In this document: positions 34,715-43,365 of the stretch, piece by piece | How the letters are laid out: each line of letters opens with the position of its first letter | How positions within the stretch are numbered: the stretch's first letter is position 1 | NCBI RefSeq assembly: GCF_014207185.1 | Contig: NZ_JACHCP010000002.1 | Span: 1-64,000, forward strand | DNA: 64,000 bases | Reading direction: 5' to 3' | Source: Rhodanobacter sp. A1T4 | GTDB lineage: Bacteria > Pseudomonadota > Gammaproteobacteria > Xanthomonadales > Rhodanobacteraceae | Notes under the pieces: model-generated | What the model was told of the DNA's origin: nothing | What the model saw: the letters and a program-made list of their open reading frames with translations, nothing else | Databases searched by the model: none | Position numbers and translations under genes: made by a program

Positions 34715-35512
34715 CTATTCGATCGACCGAAATGCCTTGCTCCAAATCGGCTCGCTCGGAAAGGGATAGCGATAGGAAACAGCCATCTTTTTTCCGTCGA
34801 TCACTGTCGCACTCTTTTGCCCGATGCCTCTCAGAAAAGACTGCAATTTTGGGAGCATTGTTCCATCCAAAAAGATCGAGTAAGCGTCGCCGCGTTTGAT
34901 CGTTCGCGGCGAATTCAGTCCTGGCCAATCCTTTGGCCAAAAAGCAGAACGGCCTGGCGCATATCCATAGTCCCACATCATCACTTCGACGTATCGCGGC
35001 ACCCACTTTTTGCTGTTGGCGACATCTAGACTGCAAAGCGATTTATTCAAATCCAGCAAAGAATGTGGTGGCATTCCCGAGCCGGATTTTCGCTGGAATC
35101 GGTTGGGTGGCAAGCAGTCCAGACCGTAGACCTCGGTAGCCACGGAAGTACCGCCGTCATGGAAATAAAACTTTGCCATAGGCAAATCCGTCGCGCTGCC
35201 TAGGTCGTAGCGATGCTTCAGTCCTTGGCCGACAAGAGCCGTCTTGGCTTGTAGTAAAAGTCCGTTGAGTTCGTTTGGTGCCAGCCGAGTGAAGTAATAG
35301 GCTTCACTGACTCCGCTCCCCCGCACAAAAATCACATCGCCATTCTCGTAGATAGCGACCCTCGGCGAGTCGGAACCCAACACCATCGCCCAAGGGTCCG
35401 TTTCAATAGCGACGAGAACCGGCTGCGGACCATCGAACGGACGGAAATCTTCTGCCGGGCACAGTCGAGCCACGCTCAAGCACACGATCAAAAAAAGCAG
35501 ACGCTTAAACAC
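34715..35512 (-). CDS. Secreted protein of unknown function
   Basis: 265 residues with a signal peptide (KRLLFLIVCLSVARLCPA). The mature part shows DPWAMVLGSDSPRVAIYENG, DVIFVRGSGVSEAYYFTRL, and later FLDGTMLPKLQSFLRGIGQ. The DSPRVAIYENGDVIF stretch resembles proteins that report on calcium-binding or lipid-linked domains, but I assign none. It lies next to two more secreted genes of the same orientation. Confidence 0.6.
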   Translation of the reverse strand: MFKRLLFLIVCLSVARLCPAEDFRPFDGPQPVLVAIETDPWAMVLGSDSPRVAIYENGDVIFVRGSGVSEAYYFTRLAPNELNGLLLQAKTALVGQGLKHRYDLGSATDLPMAKFYFHDGGTSVATEVYGLDCLPPNRFQRKSGSGMPPHSLLDLNKSLCSLDVANSKKWVPRYVEVMMWDYGYAPGRSAFWPKDWPGLNSPRTIKRGDAYSIFLDGTMLPKLQSFLRGIGQKSATVIDGKKMAVSYRYPFPSEPIWSKAFRSIE

Positions 35513-35580
35513 TGTGTCCCCTCATGTGAGCGCGCGTGAAACAGGAACATAAACGGCCTTCTCGTGCAATCGAAGCGGCA

Positions 35581-36126
35581 TCAATCAATCGAATGGACGT
35601 GTAGCCAGTGTCCCTTATTCAGAAAATAAGCGTCCGCCGCACCCTCTACAATGCCCAGATAAAAGCCACTGTGCTTAGCGTGGAATCTTTCGACTTCCCT
35701 AGGTGAGGGAACGAACGCAAAAGCATCCGTATGCACATAGAGACCAGGAGGTGCGGGATCTATCGCAAGGGTGGCGAATTCGTAGCCCAAATCTTTTTCT
35801 ATCGTCATCAGATGCCAGCCATTAGACCGCTGAAACGCTACGACAAGCCGATACTCTTTGGGGTGTTTCGCAGAGGGCATCAGCAGCACAAAATCCTTGC
35901 GGCCATCGCCATCCAAATCCATGCGAGCTTCCAGAAGGCATTTCCCCTCTTTCTTGGCTGCTAGCTGATTCTCTTCGGCTGAATCGGTAGCGACGGGTAA
36001 GCGCTCATCGGTGAACCGCTGCCGCAAAGCCGCCTGAAGCCTCGACGGAATGTTGTCGATGCAGGGATCGGCCAGCGCAATATTCGGAGCCGCAAAGGTC
36101 AATACCAAAAACAGCAAAATTCTCAT
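35581..36126 (-). CDS. Secreted FG-GAP/VCBS-like protein
   Basis: 181 residues with a signal peptide (RILLFLVLTFAAPNIALA). ARMDLDGDGRKDFVLLMPS is the calcium-binding DxDxDG repeat of FG-GAP/VCBS type, in single copy. Two Cys are near the N-terminus of the mature chain. It is probably periplasmic; the partner is unknown. Confidence 0.62.
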   Translation of the reverse strand: MRILLFLVLTFAAPNIALADPCIDNIPSRLQAALRQRFTDERLPVATDSAEENQLAAKKEGKCLLEARMDLDGDGRKDFVLLMPSAKHPKEYRLVVAFQRSNGWHLMTIEKDLGYEFATLAIDPAPPGLYVHTDAFAFVPSPREVERFHAKHSGFYLGIVEGAADAYFLNKGHWLHVHSID

Positions 36127-36159
36127 ACGCCATCCTTCCTGGTATGCCGTATTTGCATC

Positions 36160-36225
36160 GACACTGTAGTCAAAGTCGACACCCTAAGTCGGCGTAAAAG
36201 TGCGCTCCGGAGTTACCCGCTTTTT
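36160..36225. repeat. Dispersed hairpin repeat, family 1, copy f (degenerate)
   Basis: GTAGTCAAAGTCGAC is followed about 40 bp later by GCTCCGGAGTTAC. Symmetry is weak but the sequence follows copy d. It lies after the large TPR-like gene. Confidence 0.4.
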
Positions 36226-38440
36226 ATCGCATAAAGGCGTCTGGCTCATATCCAAATAGTGGAAAATGAATCTGCCCCTTTCTTTCCTGAAAATCGGGTT
36301 GAGGGCATACCTGACCAAACGTTTTCCCCCACGGTACGTATGCGCCGTTTTTGATGTACAGACGATATGTCGCGGCGAACGCAGCAGCAGGTTTATGCCC
36401 TCCAACGGCTGGCGCCTGATGCATCCAATGCGCTGCATGGCAAAGTATGGCCGCATAAGCTTGTGATCTTGGTTGAACCAGTTTCGCTGCTTCAAGCGCA
36501 TCGTCGTAGGCGATGTACCAATGGGTATCTCGCTGATGTTGCTTTTGAGCTCCAGCTCTTACGCGATTTTTTTCGGCTGGAGAGACGGCGGGAAAAGGAT
36601 AACCAGCCGCTGCATGCTCACCTGCGTAAGAGTCACCGCCAAAGATTGAGTCAAAATGGACTCGCGTCAAGACGGCCGATACATACCAAGCCTGCGCCCT
36701 TTTGACCTGTGAACCGCCGCTTTTTATCTGATCCTGTGCACCGACGTATTCTTGAAGCAGATCGTACTGGCTCCTTGGTTTCTCCGGGCCATCCGTCCCT
36801 GCGGCATCCGTGTAGGCGGCGCCATAGTGTTCGGCATACTCAAGCGCCTGATGGAGATGCCCCTCTCTGACGAGTCGCGTTGCCAATTCGGACCTCAGGC
36901 CATCGCCTGCCCCATCCTTCTGATCACCTTTCGTATGAGAATTTACAAAGGCTATCTCTTCAGCTGTCGTCAAAATTCCATTGGCGATGTAGCTGAGTTC
37001 ACCCATGTTATCGACGTAAATAGCCTGCCTGTCGCATGCAAGGCCGTTACTCAACGCCAACTGAAATTCGCTTCGCGCACGCTCAAGCTGTATGAGTTCG
37101 TGACATATTCCCTCAGCATTGAAGGATGACAATCCGCTTGACGCATTTTGAAAACTATCAGAAGCAGTGAGTTTTCGCGCGGCGAGCAGAGCGCGCTCTG
37201 CTGATGGCCGATCTCCACCGGCGAGGCTTAATTTCGAACGAAGCCACCAAGCTAATGCGCTGTTTTGTCTTGCCAAAAGCTTCCGTGCAAAGACAAGATT
37301 ATTGAATCGATAAGCAAGCGCGGCTAGATGATCGGGAGCTGCCACCTCATCGAGAGGCCAGCTTTTCGCGGCCTCCAAAATTGGTCCTATTCCGGCGACG
37401 TCGTAGAGAGCGGGTGATGCATGCCTGTGTGTAGACGGAGTCGAGTAGTCCTTATAGATGAAATCTTCAAGGATGCCGTTGTCGTTGATCGCCAGCGCGT
37501 AATCAACCAGAAGCCGTTGCACCAAAGGATGGCGCTCGGCTTTGGCCATCGATGTTGGATCAGCATAAAGAGCCTGGGCCACCCACTTCAGTGACGCTAC
37601 GCCCTGGCTCGACTGGTAACTTGCTTGCTCAGCATAAAGCGCGACAGCTGACGGAATGTCGCCCAGCGCGCGTTCAAGCCTGGCTTGTTCACCGAAACTT
37701 GAAACGGCCAATCCCAGCGGATCTCGCATACCGCGTTTCGCCAAATCTCGACAGAGCACGAACGCGCTTTGCGCCTTGACTTCATCTCCGGGCGATCCTC
37801 GAAGTATCAAGGACTTGCCCAACATATAAGCGGCGGCCACGTCCCGATAATTCGCCTCAGCGACGGGCAATTGCACTATAGCCTGGAAACGAGAGATGGC
37901 TCTATTTAAGGCCACTCTTTGTGCAGCATTCATCGCAACAGCGGGCGCCGGCCGAGCTCCTTGTACCGACCCGTCCTGAGATGCATTTACCTTAGCCGGA
38001 TGGGCAACGTGAAAATCAAGGGCGCCTGCGATGTACAGGCGGATCGCTACCGGTAGAGATTTGCCCGCAGCATATGCCGCATCTCCGTCTGGAGCCGCCC
38101 GCATCGCTTGAACTTCCGACCACAACTTAGCCTCAACTCCGTCATAGTCGGCCTCGGCTTCCTTCTTCTCATAGTCAGCGTAGGACATCCATCGAACGCC
38201 AGCACCGATATACCTCATGTCGGAGTCCGACATCTCAAAGATTGTCAGGGCGCCCTCTGAGGCCGGAACAAGACGCGTGGCTTCAAAATCAAACGCGTTG
38301 TACGGTGGATATCGGAGAAACCCATCTGGAAACACTGCAGTCGTCGAAGCTTTGCAGGCGCCAGCGCAACCTAGTAGTACTGATACGACGATAGCGAACC
38401 GGCGCGACCAACCGCTTTTCACGATGAAAATGCTTTTCAA
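36224..38440 (-). CDS. Large secreted TPR/alpha-solenoid-like protein
   Basis: 738 residues with a signal peptide (RRFAIVVSVLLGCAGACKAS). The rest is rich in paired helices with the TPR spacing of Ala and Gly (AQSAFVLCRDLAKRGMRDP, ALALAYRFNNLVFARKLLAR). The C-terminus has YAAILCHAAHWMHQAPAVGG. No catalytic motif is seen. It is likely periplasmic or exported; function unknown. Its content in A+T-rich codons is somewhat higher than in hutU. Confidence 0.65.
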   Translation of the reverse strand: MKSIFIVKSGWSRRFAIVVSVLLGCAGACKASTTAVFPDGFLRYPPYNAFDFEATRLVPASEGALTIFEMSDSDMRYIGAGVRWMSYADYEKKEAEADYDGVEAKLWSEVQAMRAAPDGDAAYAAGKSLPVAIRLYIAGALDFHVAHPAKVNASQDGSVQGARPAPAVAMNAAQRVALNRAISRFQAIVQLPVAEANYRDVAAAYMLGKSLILRGSPGDEVKAQSAFVLCRDLAKRGMRDPLGLAVSSFGEQARLERALGDIPSAVALYAEQASYQSSQGVASLKWVAQALYADPTSMAKAERHPLVQRLLVDYALAINDNGILEDFIYKDYSTPSTHRHASPALYDVAGIGPILEAAKSWPLDEVAAPDHLAALAYRFNNLVFARKLLARQNSALAWWLRSKLSLAGGDRPSAERALLAARKLTASDSFQNASSGLSSFNAEGICHELIQLERARSEFQLALSNGLACDRQAIYVDNMGELSYIANGILTTAEEIAFVNSHTKGDQKDGAGDGLRSELATRLVREGHLHQALEYAEHYGAAYTDAAGTDGPEKPRSQYDLLQEYVGAQDQIKSGGSQVKRAQAWYVSAVLTRVHFDSIFGGDSYAGEHAAAGYPFPAVSPAEKNRVRAGAQKQHQRDTHWYIAYDDALEAAKLVQPRSQAYAAILCHAAHWMHQAPAVGGHKPAAAFAATYRLYIKNGAYVPWGKTFGQVCPQPDFQERKGQIHFPLFGYEPDAFMR

Positions 38441-38826
38441 TGACTACTCCTGTTTTCCCGCTGCCACGACCTGTGGCGATCATTGAATCTGTCGCAGTCT
38501 ATTCTCTCAAGCACCATTTACTATTTACGCAAAAATTAGGAGGCGTATCCGCAATTTAGACGGGGTCGCGATCTAAGGTTTCGAGCTAAAAGTGTAAGGT
38601 TGCCCCTTCCCGAGTAACCTCATATGTCCTGCGGTGTATTGTCATCGGGCGTCCCTACAAAAGCCCGATGCCAACCAGCGTATCAGGCACCACAAATCTG
38701 GCAATTAAATACTAAAGTTGAGGCCTACAAGTGGAATTGCAGAAAGTCGCTATCGAACGCTGAGGAAACTTCGACTGCACCGCCGGATTACGTAAGGCGG
38801 AAAATATCCCTAACACCCTTCGCTAA
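38441..38826. other. Intergenic region without a convincing gene
   Basis: About 385 bp with no gene I can support; no hairpin repeat of the window families is clear. A short + strand frame at 38624-38905 has no recognisable content. Confidence 0.4.
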
Positions 38827-39681
38827 TCAGTTCTCACCATCCACGGTGCTACTACCGCTGTGTGTTTTGTCGGTAAGGATGACGTTATCAATCCATTTCG
38901 CGTAATGGCTCAGGCGGACGTTGTAGTTGGTTTGGCCATAAAAGCCTGGGTGCATAAGGATTGAATTGTCTTTCCCACGTTTCCAGGAAACCAGCCCAGC
39001 CACTTGCCATTGGCCGTTGACCTGGATGAGTACGGGGCCGCCGCTGTCGCCATCGCCCGATATCCCTTCCAGCGGCAATGCCGATGGCGGCTTATGGAAT
39101 GTGTAGCAGAGCCATCGGTCTTGAACGCCAATGATCTTGTTGAATGCACGACGGAGAGCCGTGCGATGGGCACCGCTGGCAACCTGCCCGCTCGCTCCCG
39201 TTCCAGTCGCACCTTTACCCACGATCTTGATGATCTTTCCCAGTTCTTCGTTTTTTCTGTAGATGGCGATCGGGGCAACATCAGTGACCGGCTCGCTCAA
39301 TTTCAACAACGCGACGTCATTCGATGCTGAGAGGAAAGCGATGATCTGCGTCGCGTCATTGGTTTTTAGTGCCTTGTCGACAAGGGGTTGAGGAAGTTTC
39401 TGATACCCCGGATAAAGCACAACGCGTTCAACATGCCGAGGGACATGATTAATGGTCACCTCGTTGATGCCGCCGGATTGCCATGTCACCGCATGTGCCG
39501 CCGTGATTACCCACCGCGGATCGATCAACACGCCTTGGCCTTCCGTCGGTATATCGGCGAGTGCAGGCAGTTCGGCATCCGCAACCCGATACTTCGCGTC
39601 GTCGACATCGTCGCGAATGACGACCGCACTGGCGGAGAAGGAAAGGACCAACAACACCAGGCAAAGAGACTTCGACAACAT
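38827..39681 (-). CDS. Secreted trypsin-like serine protease (S1)
   Basis: 284 residues with a signal peptide (LCLVLLVLSFSASAV). The catalytic triad is complete: H63 in VITAAHAV, D122 in NDVALLKL, and S213 in GDGDSGGPV. The chymotrypsin fold follows, and the position before the S-site (GISGDGDSGG) fits trypsin-like members. The substrate is unknown. It should be active in the periplasm or outside. Confidence 0.87.
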   Translation of the reverse strand: MLSKSLCLVLLVLSFSASAVVIRDDVDDAKYRVADAELPALADIPTEGQGVLIDPRWVITAAHAVTWQSGGINEVTINHVPRHVERVVLYPGYQKLPQPLVDKALKTNDATQIIAFLSASNDVALLKLSEPVTDVAPIAIYRKNEELGKIIKIVGKGATGTGASGQVASGAHRTALRRAFNKIIGVQDRWLCYTFHKPPSALPLEGISGDGDSGGPVLIQVNGQWQVAGLVSWKRGKDNSILMHPGFYGQTNYNVRLSHYAKWIDNVILTDKTHSGSSTVDGEN

Positions 39682-39794
39682 GCGTGTTCTCAGGTAAGAA
39701 AGGACGGGGGGAAATTCTCTGATCTCGATACGAACTCACGCGGGGTCGGATTCGATCAAGGGACCCGGACCCACTTAGTTCGAGCCCTTTGTCG

Positions 39795-40469
39795 CTACCA
39801 ACCGACAGTCACCGATTTAATTTCGTGACTGTTGTAGGCATCGAGCGTCACCGAGGCGTGGCTACCTGCCTCACTGAAGGAAGTCGGGCTGTATTGGTAG
39901 CTGTCTCCGTACTTCGCCTTGGCCAATTCGATGGCTTTCGCACCGATATCGCCATGCAGCGTGAAATGAAAAATTACGGCGATGAACAGTGGGATCAGCG
40001 CACCAATGACGAAGTAACGGACAGGGACCGCCGAATCCTCGCTAGCCGCAACCAGCCCCGCAACGACTGCCGGCGAACGCATCTCGCGATAGGTCCACAG
40101 TAGCAATCCCAACATCACCACCATCATGGCTATGGAGGCCAAAGTAACCAAAGGACTCAGCCTGAATTCCGCCAACCATAACCCCGCGGGACGCATGAAA
40201 GGAACCAGAAGCAGGCATAGGCCCAAGCCGCCGGCCAGACCAAATGCCGAATACCGCGTCACGAGGCGGGCTGCTCGCATGCTGCCGCGCCATAAGAAAA
40301 TTCCGGCGACCAAGGCAAAGATATTGAGGCTCGACGAGTAGCCCTTTCCATTGGCGAGGCAGTACACCATGAAGCAGATGTCGATGAGGCCTACAACGAT
40401 CAGGACCTTACCCACACGCCTCATGATTTCAAGATGATCGCCCATCGGTGCTTTTCCCTGAGAGTACAT
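39795..40469 (-). CDS. Five-TM membrane protein, unknown
   Basis: 224 residues. Membrane segments are VGKVLIVVGLIDICFMVYCL, LNIFALVAGIFLW, FGLAGGLGLCLLLVPFM, LVTLASIAMMVVMLGLLLW and VIGALIPLFIAVIFHFTL. A soluble C-terminal tail of about 60 residues contains AKAKYGDSYQYSPTSFSEAG, a small sensor-like domain. No family is assigned. The start is 40469 or the ATG at 40445. Confidence 0.65.
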   Translation of the reverse strand: MYSQGKAPMGDHLEIMRRVGKVLIVVGLIDICFMVYCLANGKGYSSSLNIFALVAGIFLWRGSMRAARLVTRYSAFGLAGGLGLCLLLVPFMRPAGLWLAEFRLSPLVTLASIAMMVVMLGLLLWTYREMRSPAVVAGLVAASEDSAVPVRYFVIGALIPLFIAVIFHFTLHGDIGAKAIELAKAKYGDSYQYSPTSFSEAGSHASVTLDAYNSHEIKSVTVGW

Positions 40470-40585
40470 ATCCTTTACCCCGCGTTTCGCTCGACCGTGC
40501 CAAAAGAAAGTGAACCTGGCCTTTTTGTTGCGATTTACAAAACGAAATTAAACGAACCGGCCTCCTTTTTCGGCACCGTTATTTT

Positions 40586-41962
40586 TTATCGATGGTATGA
40601 CTCAGGGTGATCAGCCAACCACTTCGCAACTTGCGGCATGTCTCGCGATACAGTCTGTTGCGCCAATGTCTTGCCGTCATCGTAGTGCCCGACAGGGCTT
40701 GCTCCAGCTTGCAACAAGCGCAAGACGATTGTGTCGGCCCAACTTCCAAAGATCACGCTTTTCCCATCGTTGGATTTGATAGTGGCATCTGCTCCCCTGG
40801 CCAACAAAAAGTTGAGCAGCTGTAGATTCTCAACTCCGTATAGCGCGGTACGGCCCAAGCTATCGCGATGATTGGGGTTCGCGCCGTGCGCCAACAAACG
40901 CTTGGCGGTTTGAAGCTGTGCGTCTTCGTTCCCGTTGCACCTATACGTGGCGGCAAGCTCACTAAGCGCTGTGCGACTTTGCCCTTCCCAGGCAGCGGCT
41001 TTAGCTATCGGCCGCTGTGCCGCGTCGATATCGACACCTGCAGCGGCTGCCGCATCGACCAATTCCGGCGAACAGCCTGCTGCGTTCATCGCAAACGATT
41101 CAGCCGCATTATTTTTGCCCCAGCGGGCAAGCCAGCCGACCTTAGCCAAACGGCGAAACAACTCTACATGTCCGCGAAAGATTGCCGCCTGCATCATTAA
41201 GATGCCGCCTGGCTCAAGGTTGGGCGTGCCGTCGATTGGTGATGGATCGCCCGCGACGGGAAGATTCAGCGGCGCGCCGCGATCGATCAGCGCCAGCACA
41301 GTGGCTTGATCAGCCGCACCCCTTTCTCCGGCAACAGCAAGTTCGGTCGCCTGCATTGAATGGAAATCGAACTTCTGGTCTACCAACCATGGAATAAGAG
41401 CGGTAGTGCCGTCTACCCAGCGTGCCGTGCCCGCTACGCGGTCGATCGAGTCCTCCAAGTCTCGCACCGACTGCGGCATACCCGCCTCGGTCCCCACGTA
41501 GTCGACGACCTTCTTGTGGCGGCCACCTATTTCTAGCGTGATGATTTGCGTGGGATTGTCGGTCACGCGCGCCTCATAGCGATCTTGCAAACCCCAGAAC
41601 CCAATACGCTGGAATTGTGCGAGCAAATCTGCAACTGATTGCGGAAGCACGCGGTCCTGATGTGTCCCAGGTACGAGCACACCCTTTGACTGAGCGAATT
41701 GGCGATGTATCGCATCGACATCGCTGACTGGCGATATATCCGTGGTGAAGCGCACCTGTCCGTCGCCGTGAATTACTACGGTGTAGTTTGGGCAATCACC
41801 GAAGCAAGCCGAGCGGGTCAAACTAATCGTCGTGTTGGCTGGTTCGCTTTGCTGAGCATCAAAAGCATGGGCGGCGGTCGAGAGCATGGCGCAGAGGGCA
41901 ATCGCCAGCATCAGCGCACTCGACCAACCATACGGAACTTCCTTGTTCTGAATCGCATTCAT
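40586..41962 (-). CDS. Secreted ankyrin-repeat protein with DUF6438-like N-terminus
   Basis: 458 residues with a signal peptide (LMLAIALCAMLSTAAHA). Next comes SLTRSACFGDCPNYTVVIHG, the DUF6438-type motif (ACFGxCPxYxxxIxxDGxV), to about residue 170. Four to six ankyrin repeats follow (ALIDRGAPLNLPVAGDPS, LLAHGANPNHRDSLGRTAL, NLQLLNFLLARGADATIK). Export plus ankyrin repeats suggests a periplasmic interaction protein. It shares only this design with the ankyrin lipoprotein at 20774-23017. Confidence 0.75.
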   Translation of the reverse strand: MNAIQNKEVPYGWSSALMLAIALCAMLSTAAHAFDAQQSEPANTTISLTRSACFGDCPNYTVVIHGDGQVRFTTDISPVSDVDAIHRQFAQSKGVLVPGTHQDRVLPQSVADLLAQFQRIGFWGLQDRYEARVTDNPTQIITLEIGGRHKKVVDYVGTEAGMPQSVRDLEDSIDRVAGTARWVDGTTALIPWLVDQKFDFHSMQATELAVAGERGAADQATVLALIDRGAPLNLPVAGDPSPIDGTPNLEPGGILMMQAAIFRGHVELFRRLAKVGWLARWGKNNAAESFAMNAAGCSPELVDAAAAAGVDIDAAQRPIAKAAAWEGQSRTALSELAATYRCNGNEDAQLQTAKRLLAHGANPNHRDSLGRTALYGVENLQLLNFLLARGADATIKSNDGKSVIFGSWADTIVLRLLQAGASPVGHYDDGKTLAQQTVSRDMPQVAKWLADHPESYHR

Positions 41963-42184
41963 ACATGTTCCCCTTCAAAGACCCAACTCACCTAAAAAAT
42001 CGGATGCCCGCTATGGGCAGCAGGCGGAAGCGGTATTGTGGCATCAGTCAATCGAATAGACGTGCAAGTCAACCAGGTCAGCGCTCATTCGCGCGTCTCA
42101 GAAAATTCTCGTAGAAGTCGAGTAAGTGGCTCTGACCCACGCAGCTTACTTAGCTCAGTAAGTGAACCTGGAGTTACCAGGATT

Positions 42185-42823
42185 CTAGTGAATCTGACCT
42201 GTGCTCGCGTTCTTTACCCAGTGAACGCGAGCCCGTTTTCGCGCGACGCGGTAGACACCCTGCTCTTCGCTTACGCCGGTGTGCGAACTGCGCGGTGGGT
42301 TGAGCCTCTGCGATTCCACCTGACGGATGATCTCGCGTACCGCGCGCGCGTCGCTGAAGATGGCATGTCCCAGCAGCGACAGCGTGTGGTCGGCCAGCTC
42401 GGCGTCATGGCTGGCGGTCACCACATCGCCATGAGCTACGATCATGTCGATCAGCTGGTTGAGCGTATCGACCTGCTCCAGGGTCATGCCGAAGAGGTAG
42501 CGGCCAGCCGCGTCGCTGGGCATCGCCTCTGCGGCTTCAGGCGTCGCGCTGGCCGCAGGCGCTGCGTCGCTTTCGGAGCGGTAGGCCGGAAACGAGAGGT
42601 CGTCCAGCACGAGCCCTACCTGCTCCGCCAGCAATTCCAGGCAGATCGCCACCTGCTCCACATTGATCTCGGGGATCCATTCCTGCTGCACGTCCGGCGT
42701 GCGCGGTTGCGCGATATGCGAAAGAAACTCAGCGTACTCGTGCAGTTTCTGCAGCCGGAGCTGGCTGTTCTCCGGCAGAAAATAACCCATCGTTTCCCGA
42801 TCATACGAATCGAACGTTGACAT
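42185..42823 (-). CDS. XAC0095-family protein, copy B
   Basis: 212 residues from the ATG at 42823 (AGGAGG upstream). It matches copy A over GYFLPENSQLRLQKLHEYAE to GVYRVARKR with few substitutions, then ends RVHWVKNASTGQIH. The frame is open upstream to 42961 through the structured leader, but the conserved protein begins at STFDSYDRE. Function unknown. Confidence 0.75.
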   Translation of the reverse strand: MSTFDSYDRETMGYFLPENSQLRLQKLHEYAEFLSHIAQPRTPDVQQEWIPEINVEQVAICLELLAEQVGLVLDDLSFPAYRSESDAAPAASATPEAAEAMPSDAAGRYLFGMTLEQVDTLNQLIDMIVAHGDVVTASHDAELADHTLSLLGHAIFSDARAVREIIRQVESQRLNPPRSSHTGVSEEQGVYRVARKRARVHWVKNASTGQIH

Positions 42824-43090
42824 GGCCGCCTCCTGATTCCATCGAAGTGCCCGTCCACGGCATGACGCCGGACGGGAAGTCGGGAGGCTAGAAACCGCGT
42901 ACAGACGGCGGGCGTATTCCCCTTGCGGGTGTTGTATTAGCCGCCCTCCCGACGCAGGCATCGCGTCGGTTGCACCTACAACACACGTAGGTACAAAAAC
43001 CCCACCGGTTTATCGGAGGTGGGTACCGCTGTACGACGGAGTTTCTAGGCTCCTTGGAATCGAGTCTGCTACTGCAATAGAGGGGAGTCA
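42824..43090 (-). ncRNA. Structured leader, C4/CI-immunity-RNA-like, copy B
   Basis: Same arrangement as copy A: octamers CTAGAAAC (43048-43041 on the minus strand) and GTTTCTAG (42895-42888), a GTCGGGAGG/CCTCCCGAC stem, and a terminator between. Sequence differs from copy A mainly in loops and linkers (for example a 12-bp hairpin TACCTACGTGTGTTGTAGGTGC is unique here), which is what conserved RNA structure would produce. Confidence 0.5.
42995..43024 (-). terminator. Intrinsic terminator inside leader B
   Basis: CCCACC-11 nt-GGTGGGG then five T on the minus strand, the counterpart of that in leader A. Confidence 0.65.
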
Positions 43091-43119
43091 AGGGAGGCGT
43101 GGATAAGTGAACCTATTTG

Positions 43120-43176
43120 GGAAAAGGGGCGGATGGAGGGAATTAACCCAAATTAATTGCCTCCGCCCCCTTTTCC
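43120..43176. repeat. Dispersed long hairpin, GGGGCGGA type
   Basis: GGAAAAGGGGCGGA pairs with TCCGCCCCCTTTTCC across a loop containing AATTAACCCAAATTAATT. It resembles the 20717-20758 element in design and is preceded by 'aagtgaacc'. Confidence 0.6.
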
Positions 43177-43365
43177 GTGAAATCAAACTTCATGGCTTAC
43201 TGCTGCTGGCAGAGAAGCGTTCGATCGCTGAGCCTTATCCGAATCCCCTGCTTGAGACGTGCCGCACGTTGGAAGTGAGGCCCATCGAATGTGGGTGTAG
43301 GCTTAGCGACGAGGGGGAGGGCTACCACCGGCTCCCGTCCATGGCAGGACCACAGGGGAACAGCG

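Noticed and set aside
42824..42961. N-terminal extension of XAC0095 copy B
   Set aside because: The frame is open through the leader, but the same region in copy A is not in frame with the gene and the leader looks structured; AGGAGG supports the inner ATG.
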